Shown here piece after piece: positions 23,233-27,657 of a stretch of DNA of 27,657 nucleotides. The notes beneath the pieces are model-generated. The model was not told the DNA's origin. It ran no database searches and was given only the letters and a program-made list of their open reading frames with translations. Every line of letters begins with the position of its first letter. Position 1 is the first letter of the stretch. The stretch is from Candidatus Poseidoniaceae archaeon. Its GTDB lineage: Archaea > Thermoplasmatota > Poseidoniia > Poseidoniales > Poseidoniaceae. Position numbers and translations under genes: made by a program. The DNA lies in assembly GCA_029250385.1 (NCBI GenBank), contig JAQXFJ010000217.1:1-27657 (forward strand), written 5' to 3'.

Positions 23233-24156
23233 TCATGATGCTTGCTTGTCGTTTTTGCTTTTTGACTGAGCGATAAAAACTCCACCTGTGATAAGAACGA
23301 AAGCAAACGCCAATGACAATCCAAGTTTTTCGTCAAGCAATAGATATCCTCCCAAGATTCCAAACGGCGGGACTAGATAAACATACAAAGCACTCATCGA
23401 GGCACCTATTTTGATTATACCATCAGCGAACCACACATACGCAACAACGGTAGAAAAGATTGCTAGAAACACTATTCCAATCCAGCCATCTGGACTTGGC
23501 CAAATAAATCCTTGTGTAACAGTTTCAACAGCCATTATCGGGGTCAATAATATCAGACCCGCTACAGATGACCAGACGGTTAATTCTAGCGGATTTAATG
23601 GCTTAGTGGAATTTTGTTTAGGTTCAGTCATGGTTTTCTTCATTAAAATCGTGTTACAAGCCCATGCAAGGGCTGCACCTGCAATCAGCAAGTCCCCAAT
23701 AGCACGATCCACAAAGTCTATGTCCACATTGGGTGAGTAGTAAAATAATATTCCAACTCCGGTAATTCCCATTAATAATCCAGTGATTAAATTCCGATGC
23801 ATACTTTCCTTAAGGAATATAACTGCTAATATTGCAGTAAAAATAGGATTGAAGGTAATCATGAGTGAAGCATCACCAGCTGCGGTATATTGCATTCCAA
23901 ACATGAAGAATGCTTGATAGACACAAGTTGAGAAAAACCCGATCAGAAATAATATCTTCCACTCTGATTTATTTGGAAACATCCACTGCCTTGAAAATTT
24001 AAGATAAGCCAAAAAGCAGAATGTGGCTATGATATAACGAATCCAAGCGGCGGTAAAAGGTAGAACATCATTGGCTACAACTCTGCCTGCCGGCCAACCA
24101 AATCCCCATATTACTGCAACTGTAAACAATTTTAAGTGAGTTGCTAAATTACTCAT
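23233..24156 (-). CDS. EamA/DMT-family transporter
   Basis: The 307-residue protein has ten hydrophobic segments in two EamA repeats. The first opens with VIWGFGWPAGRVV; the second with LIAGAALAWACNTILMKK. Members move amino acids, organic acids or other small metabolites, and direction and substrate vary. Its ATG overlaps the stop of the preceding gene by four bases (ATGA), so it is translationally coupled. Placed between an oxygenase and a CoA dehydrogenase it may import the substrate or export an intermediate of that pathway. Confidence 0.9.
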   Translation of the reverse strand: MSNLATHLKLFTVAVIWGFGWPAGRVVANDVLPFTAAWIRYIIATFCFLAYLKFSRQWMFPNKSEWKILFLIGFFSTCVYQAFFMFGMQYTAAGDASLMITFNPIFTAILAVIFLKESMHRNLITGLLMGITGVGILFYYSPNVDIDFVDRAIGDLLIAGAALAWACNTILMKKTMTEPKQNSTKPLNPLELTVWSSVAGLILLTPIMAVETVTQGFIWPSPDGWIGIVFLAIFSTVVAYVWFADGIIKIGASMSALYVYLVPPFGILGGYLLLDEKLGLSLAFAFVLITGGVFIAQSKSKNDKQAS

Positions 24157-24689
24157 TCAAACCGCTCCAAACCTAATTGGAGCATTCTTGATCGAGGTAA
24201 GCCTATTTCTGGTAATCCTTTCGCCGGAGCATACATCTTGAGTCCTTCGATGCGCGAGACGTATAAGCCATAACTAGCCATGTCTCCTAGATTGAACGGG
24301 GTTTCTAGTCCCAAATCTGTCAGCGCTTGACAGGCTTTTTCACTGTAGATGGGGTACAGGTTAGTGGAAAAATGCATCCATTCAGAAATTCGCTGAGTGT
24401 CTATTTCGTCAATAGTAAGCAAATGTTCTAGCAGGGCCACATCCGGGTAAGAAACAGTTCGAATAATCATTTCAATCTCATTGACTATTTCTTCTGGGAA
24501 GGCAAAGGGCTTTCGGTTTGACCATTCTTCTGCGACCTGAATGTGTTCCATAGATGCCTTGTCTTGTATGGCAAACAAAGTTTTGGAGTAATCTTCGTCA
24601 TCGATACTATCAGCGACTAAAGTGGGTAATTGTTCATAGAAATTTTCACATCTTTCGACGTTGATACCGTACAGCGAGACTGGGATCAT
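24153..24689 (-). CDS. Uncharacterised acidic protein coupled to BoxB-like oxygenase
   Basis: I do not recognise this 178-residue protein. It is acidic, soluble and mostly helical, with no membrane segment and two cysteines (C14 in VERCENF and one in EKACQAL). Distinctive stretches are DKASMEHIQVAEEW, YPDVALLEHLL, EWMHFSTNLYPIYSEKA and the C-terminal LPRSRMLQLGLERF. The ATG at 24689 is preceded by GGTGGTC; a TTG at 24710 would overlap the oxygenase stop. Its stop overlaps the transporter start (ATGA). Being locked between oxygenase and transporter suggests an accessory subunit or a later pathway enzyme, but neither is shown. Confidence 0.75.
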   Translation of the reverse strand: MIPVSLYGINVERCENFYEQLPTLVADSIDDEDYSKTLFAIQDKASMEHIQVAEEWSNRKPFAFPEEIVNEIEMIIRTVSYPDVALLEHLLTIDEIDTQRISEWMHFSTNLYPIYSEKACQALTDLGLETPFNLGDMASYGLYVSRIEGLKMYAPAKGLPEIGLPRSRMLQLGLERFE

Positions 24690-24706
24690 TTGACCACCGT
24701 AAAGAT

Positions 24707-25867
24707 TCAAGCGCTGGCGCCAATGCCAGAGTCGATTTGTCTTGTAGACATTGGTTTGTTAGCAATCCACTCTTGATTGAACAATTCTTTGAGGTCTATT
24801 TCGTCTTGTTTCCTAGGCATTACTTCGTGCAGATAAGCTTGCCAATCGTCGTCGTTGCCTTGGAAAGGAGTTCCGTCCACGTTGAAGTTGCTGCCTTTGG
24901 CTGCCCCGATGTCGCGGTTAAAGTTTTCATGAGGAACATACAGTTTCTCGACACCCTCTGGTAAGTAGCCACAAAGTTTCTCAACTTCTCTGACAATCTC
25001 ATCATGGTAATGTCCACGGCCTTCTTCATTGAGTACTTCTTTGTTAACTTCAATTCCAGCATCTTGTTTTTTACGTTCGTCCCAGCGTCCTTTGACTCCC
25101 CACACGTATGCCCAATGAGCAGATGATGAAGCATCGACACCAAACAGGTCGTGAGCGGTTGATACCCACTTGTTGATGTATCTCTGAAGCATGTCTAGCG
25201 GTATGACACCAGCCTTGATGATTCTCCTAAGGCCATTGGAACCAGTTCCCAAGTGGAATGATTCTTCTTTGAGCATTGGTCCCATTGAAGCAGCAAGTGG
25301 TTTGAATGCAGAAGTCGATAGCATTCCGAGTTGAAATTTACCGTCACGGTCAACAAACATAGTGTAACAAAAGAAGTCGAGCCAGTGAGGCATTGGGCGA
25401 TTGAAAGCACCAAGTAATCGGTCGCCATCTTGCGCATTTCTTTCTAACAGTTTTTGCGCCTCTCTACGTCCTTGCTGGCCAAAATAGGTCATCAATAGGT
25501 AGGCCATTTGCCATCCATGTCGCTGTTCTTCAGCCATGATTCTAGCAGCAGCATATCGGTCGTAATCAGTGGGTGCTGATGTGAGTAGATGTCTTTGTTG
25601 TTCAACAGATGCAAATTCTGTGTCACCCTGAACAGTGATCATTGCAATTAGCGCATCTCGCATACTTTGGTGTGGTACCTGGAGTGCTCTTTCCCACTTA
25701 GCTCGGCCTTCATAGTCGCCAAATTCGATTACATCTCCAGCTCGCTCCCAGTCAAACAGTACTGAGAGTTCAAAGTCTCCTAGCCAATCAGGGTTGAATC
25801 CAACTCTTTGTTGCCAATCGCCAAAATTTGTTATCCATTCATCCCAAGTGTTTGGTAGGTTGTCCAT
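24707..25867 (-). CDS. BoxB/PaaA-like diiron epoxygenase subunit
   Basis: The 386-residue protein belongs to the ferritin-like PaaA/PaaC/BoxB oxygenases that epoxidise CoA-linked aromatic rings. Candidate iron ligands are E84, E114 and H117 (EEQRHGWQM), D175 (MFVDRDGKFQL) and E202/H205 (KEESFHLG). The MF.DRDGK.QL block and the DLFG segment (240-243) resemble BoxB (benzoyl-CoA 2,3-epoxidase) more than PaaA. It is shorter than BoxB, which has about 470 residues as I recall. No reductase (BoxA/PaaE) or other Paa subunit is in the window. The ATG at 25867 lies behind a GGGGTG-like site; GTG 25873 is the alternative. It starts a four-gene operon. Confidence 0.85.
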   Translation of the reverse strand: MDNLPNTWDEWITNFGDWQQRVGFNPDWLGDFELSVLFDWERAGDVIEFGDYEGRAKWERALQVPHQSMRDALIAMITVQGDTEFASVEQQRHLLTSAPTDYDRYAAARIMAEEQRHGWQMAYLLMTYFGQQGRREAQKLLERNAQDGDRLLGAFNRPMPHWLDFFCYTMFVDRDGKFQLGMLSTSAFKPLAASMGPMLKEESFHLGTGSNGLRRIIKAGVIPLDMLQRYINKWVSTAHDLFGVDASSSAHWAYVWGVKGRWDERKKQDAGIEVNKEVLNEEGRGHYHDEIVREVEKLCGYLPEGVEKLYVPHENFNRDIGAAKGSNFNVDGTPFQGNDDDWQAYLHEVMPRKQDEIDLKELFNQEWIANKPMSTRQIDSGIGASA

Positions 25868-25888
25868 ACACACCCCAGGAGTGGGTCT

Positions 25889-25896
25889 TGCTTATT
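25889..25896 (-). promoter_or_regulatory. TATA-like box for the oxygenase operon
   Basis: The minus strand reads ACAATAAG, about 25 nt upstream of the ATG at 25867. It lies just downstream of the palindrome at 25904-25915. It is a weak match on its own. Confidence 0.3.
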
Positions 25897-25903
25897 GTCT
25901 TTG

Positions 25904-25915
25904 CGAACATGTTCG
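25904..25915. promoter_or_regulatory. Perfect 12-bp palindrome, candidate operator
   Basis: CGAACATGTTCG is a perfect inverted repeat. It lies between the HTH_10 regulator stop (25921) and the oxygenase start (25867), just upstream of the TATA-like box, where archaeal activators usually bind. A matching half-site GCGAACA occurs at 20058-20064 before the aldehyde dehydrogenase gene. Confidence 0.5.
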
Positions 25916-25920
25916 TATTT

Positions 25921-26532
25921 CTATATAATTTCGTCATAAAATGTGTCCACTATTTTACTTTCGATAGCATGAAGCATAACTGAGATTGTAGATTTGGAGG
26001 AACTGGTAATTTCAGCCAACTGGGTGATTGAAATTTCTCTAGGTATGTTCCAATATCCTTTGCGTTTGGCCAATTCAAAAATCTGTGTTTGTCTTGTAGT
26101 TAGTAGCTTATCATTGCTTGAGCGAGTTGACTTCAAACGCATCGGTATCTCGTCTGAATTTATTTCCTCGATTAATTGTTTAGCTTGACTGGGAGAACAC
26201 TGTATTGTCCAGTCAGCCCATCCATCTATCACTTCAAAAGGAGTTCTTGGGACCACACCAACAACGCGCAAGGCTTTGATAAATCCACCACCTCCACTGG
26301 CTATTGTCACTGTAGCCTTGTTAACGTCAAGTAAATTGACGGACTCCACGCCAGATAAATGCTCTAATTGGTTTAGTAATAGTTCATCAGTACTAATTTG
26401 AGCTGTCCCTCTCCCCTTGCCAAGAGGCATGGTTTCGATTATCTGCAATGTGGATGATGGACTTTCACGAGTAGCTTCGCCAGCCCAATGTCCATCCGGT
26501 AATCGAACTTCAATTCTTACCACTTGGGACAT
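25921..26532 (-). CDS. HTH_10 (bacterio-opsin-activator type) transcription regulator
   Basis: The 203-residue protein has an N-terminal ligand-sensing-type region (1-140). A C-terminal HTH_10 domain follows: LTTRQTQIFELAKRKGYW, then PREISITQLAEITSSSKSTI and a last helix HAIESKIVD. This matches the BAT-type domain typical of archaeal regulators. The ATG at 26532, 4 nt past the FBPase stop, starts at MSQVVRIEVRLPDGHW; an ATG at 26559 would overlap the FBPase gene by 23 nt. It lies directly upstream of the oxygenase operon and is the obvious candidate to control it through the palindrome at 25904. The effector is unknown. Confidence 0.85.
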   Translation of the reverse strand: MSQVVRIEVRLPDGHWAGEATRESPSSTLQIIETMPLGKGRGTAQISTDELLLNQLEHLSGVESVNLLDVNKATVTIASGGGGFIKALRVVGVVPRTPFEVIDGWADWTIQCSPSQAKQLIEEINSDEIPMRLKSTRSSNDKLLTTRQTQIFELAKRKGYWNIPREISITQLAEITSSSKSTISVMLHAIESKIVDTFYDEII

Positions 26533-26536
26533 ATAA

Positions 26537-27493
26537 TCACTTTTTGTGAATACGGTCATGCCTTGTCAAAGTGCCTGCTTGTACGTCAATTAGTTCTGCA
26601 TAGGTGTGCATATCGCCGTTTTCAAAAATTTTCACACCCGGTAGGTAGCCATCACAAACTCCAGAGGCGACAAAAATCGCGTCATCTGAGCGACATAAAT
26701 CTTTAGCATCCCAAAGCCTGGTTAAATCATCATCTATCATTTGTTCGGCACGCGCTTCTTCTTCATCAGATCTAAACACTAATCGCCCTTCAAAAACACC
26801 ACCGATTCCGCGTAGTGCAGTGGCAGTGATTACTCCTTCAGGTGCAGCTCCAATTCCCAGTAACATGTCATGTTCACCATCTGGTCTTGCAGCCCAAAGT
26901 GCAGCCGAGATGTCACCGTCTCCAAGTAGGTGGAGTTGTGCTCCAACTTGTTTAATCTCCTTGAATAAGTCAGTATGGCGCTTTCTATCAAGTGCAATAA
27001 TACGAACTTCTTCAATTGGTTTGTCTAGCACAGATGCGACTTGTTCGATGTTGTATGCAACCCCTGCATCAAGATTAATGTGGCCTTCCATTTCTGGCCC
27101 TGCGGCAATTTTGTCCATGTAGCAATCAGGAGCGTGGAGCAGAGTGCCTCTTGGTGCTGCTGCTAGAACTGCAATTGAATTTGGTAAGTTATCTGCACAA
27201 TTATTTGTACATTCTAGCGGGTCGACAGCTATGTCGATAGCCGGTACTAGTGGGTTGCCTATTTCTGAACCAAGTTGTTCACCGATAAAGAGCATCGGCG
27301 CTTCGTCCCTTTCACCTTCACCAATGGCGACTCGACCATCGAATGGGACTTTGTCAAACGTACTGCGCATTGCTTCTACAGCCGCATCATCAGCAGCCAT
27401 TTTGTCGCCTTTACCGCGCCATTTTGCACTTGCTATTGCGGCCATGTCCACGGCGTCGAGAAAGTGGTCAGATAGGTCCGATACTGTGCCCAT
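26537..27493 (-). CDS. glpX: Class II fructose-1,6-bisphosphatase
   Basis: The 318-residue enzyme hydrolyses fructose-1,6-bisphosphate in gluconeogenesis, metal dependent. GlpX signatures are AIGEGERDEAPMLFIGE (metal-binding acidic cluster), VDPLECTNNC, the GDGDISAAL block, and GEHDMLLGIGAAPEGVITAT. The length is normal. Many archaea rely instead on the bifunctional FBP aldolase/phosphatase, so a GlpX type is notable and may be of bacterial origin; no compositional change is obvious to the eye. Promoter signals lie upstream (27536-27545). The regulator gene follows 4 nt after its stop, so both may be co-transcribed. Confidence 0.95.
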   Translation of the reverse strand: MGTVSDLSDHFLDAVDMAAIASAKWRGKGDKMAADDAAVEAMRSTFDKVPFDGRVAIGEGERDEAPMLFIGEQLGSEIGNPLVPAIDIAVDPLECTNNCADNLPNSIAVLAAAPRGTLLHAPDCYMDKIAAGPEMEGHINLDAGVAYNIEQVASVLDKPIEEVRIIALDRKRHTDLFKEIKQVGAQLHLLGDGDISAALWAARPDGEHDMLLGIGAAPEGVITATALRGIGGVFEGRLVFRSDEEEARAEQMIDDDLTRLWDAKDLCRSDDAIFVASGVCDGYLPGVKIFENGDMHTYAELIDVQAGTLTRHDRIHKK

Positions 27494-27535
27494 GTACCAC
27501 TATGGTAATGACCATCCAATGAATGATGCGGTCGG

Positions 27536-27545
27536 TTTATATCAA
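27536..27545 (-). promoter_or_regulatory. TATA-like box for glpX
   Basis: The minus strand reads GATATAAACC, which predicts a start near 27513 and a leader of about 20 nt before the ATG at 27493. The rest of 27546-27657 is AT-rich with no gene or structure that I can see. Confidence 0.5.
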
Positions 27546-27657
27546 CCAAATTTCAATTTTTCAATTATTCTCACATCACAAATTTCAGTATTAGGGTACT
27601 GTCCCGTAGAATCTTTTTCAAATGATTTTATCATATCTAGGGCACATAATAGACCCG

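Noticed and set aside
26820..27122. 100-residue plus-strand open frame
   Set aside because: It is antisense to glpX, whose motifs are complete through this region.
1..27657. CRISPR arrays, insertion sequences, prophage or integration sites
   Set aside because: There are no regularly spaced repeats, transposase or integrase motifs, or phage structural genes. No direct repeat of the tRNA-Gly 3' end was noticed in the window.

Overview
The window looks like the chromosome of a low-GC marine archaeon, most likely a Thermoplasmatota relative such as Marine Group II/III (Poseidoniales-like); this placement is inference. The archaeal signs are a tRNA-Gly with discriminator A, an Alba chromatin protein, a stand-alone Bud32 kinase, a UPF0200 kinase, an ArlI/ArlJ-type pilus operon with class III-like prepilin signals, a HTH_10 (bacterio-opsin-activator type) regulator, and TATA-like boxes about 25-30 nt upstream of nearly leaderless ATGs. 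Genes are packed tightly. No insertion sequence, phage gene, CRISPR array or gene-free stretch over 300 bases is visible.

Layout. Bases 1-2700: tRNA-Gly, Alba, an arsenate-reductase-like phosphatase, a small membrane protein, a cysteine-free Mrp/Nbp35 ATPase and a DUF971 protein, the last two probably an operon. 2781-7664: a PAP2-type membrane enzyme with a large C-terminal ectodomain, quinolinate synthase, Bud32, a ferritin-like protein and a FluC/CrcB fluoride channel. 7767-10936: XTP pyrophosphatase, an anchored acidic and proline-rich protein, a CPBP membrane protease and an enoyl-CoA hydratase. 11022-14125: an ABC exporter pair and a UPF0200 kinase.

14236-19322 is a type IV pilus-like operon: ATPase, two separate platform proteins (one with a fibronectin-like outer domain) and two small pilin-like proteins, the first apparently started at a CTG. 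A 2-phosphoglycerate-kinase-like gene faces it.

20094-27493 looks like an aromatic or acyl-CoA catabolic region. On the + strand are an aldehyde dehydrogenase and a PaaG-like isomerase. On the - strand are a BoxB/PaaA-like diiron epoxygenase, an unrecognised protein translationally coupled to it, an EamA transporter and a 3-hydroxyacyl-CoA dehydrogenase. Immediately upstream lie a HTH_10 regulator and class II fructose-1,6-bisphosphatase. A perfect 12-bp palindrome sits just upstream of the oxygenase promoter. This is the best candidate here for an undescribed pathway; the substrate cannot be read from the sequence.

All six convergent gene pairs end 0-1 nt apart or overlap, so their transcripts almost certainly overlap in antisense.
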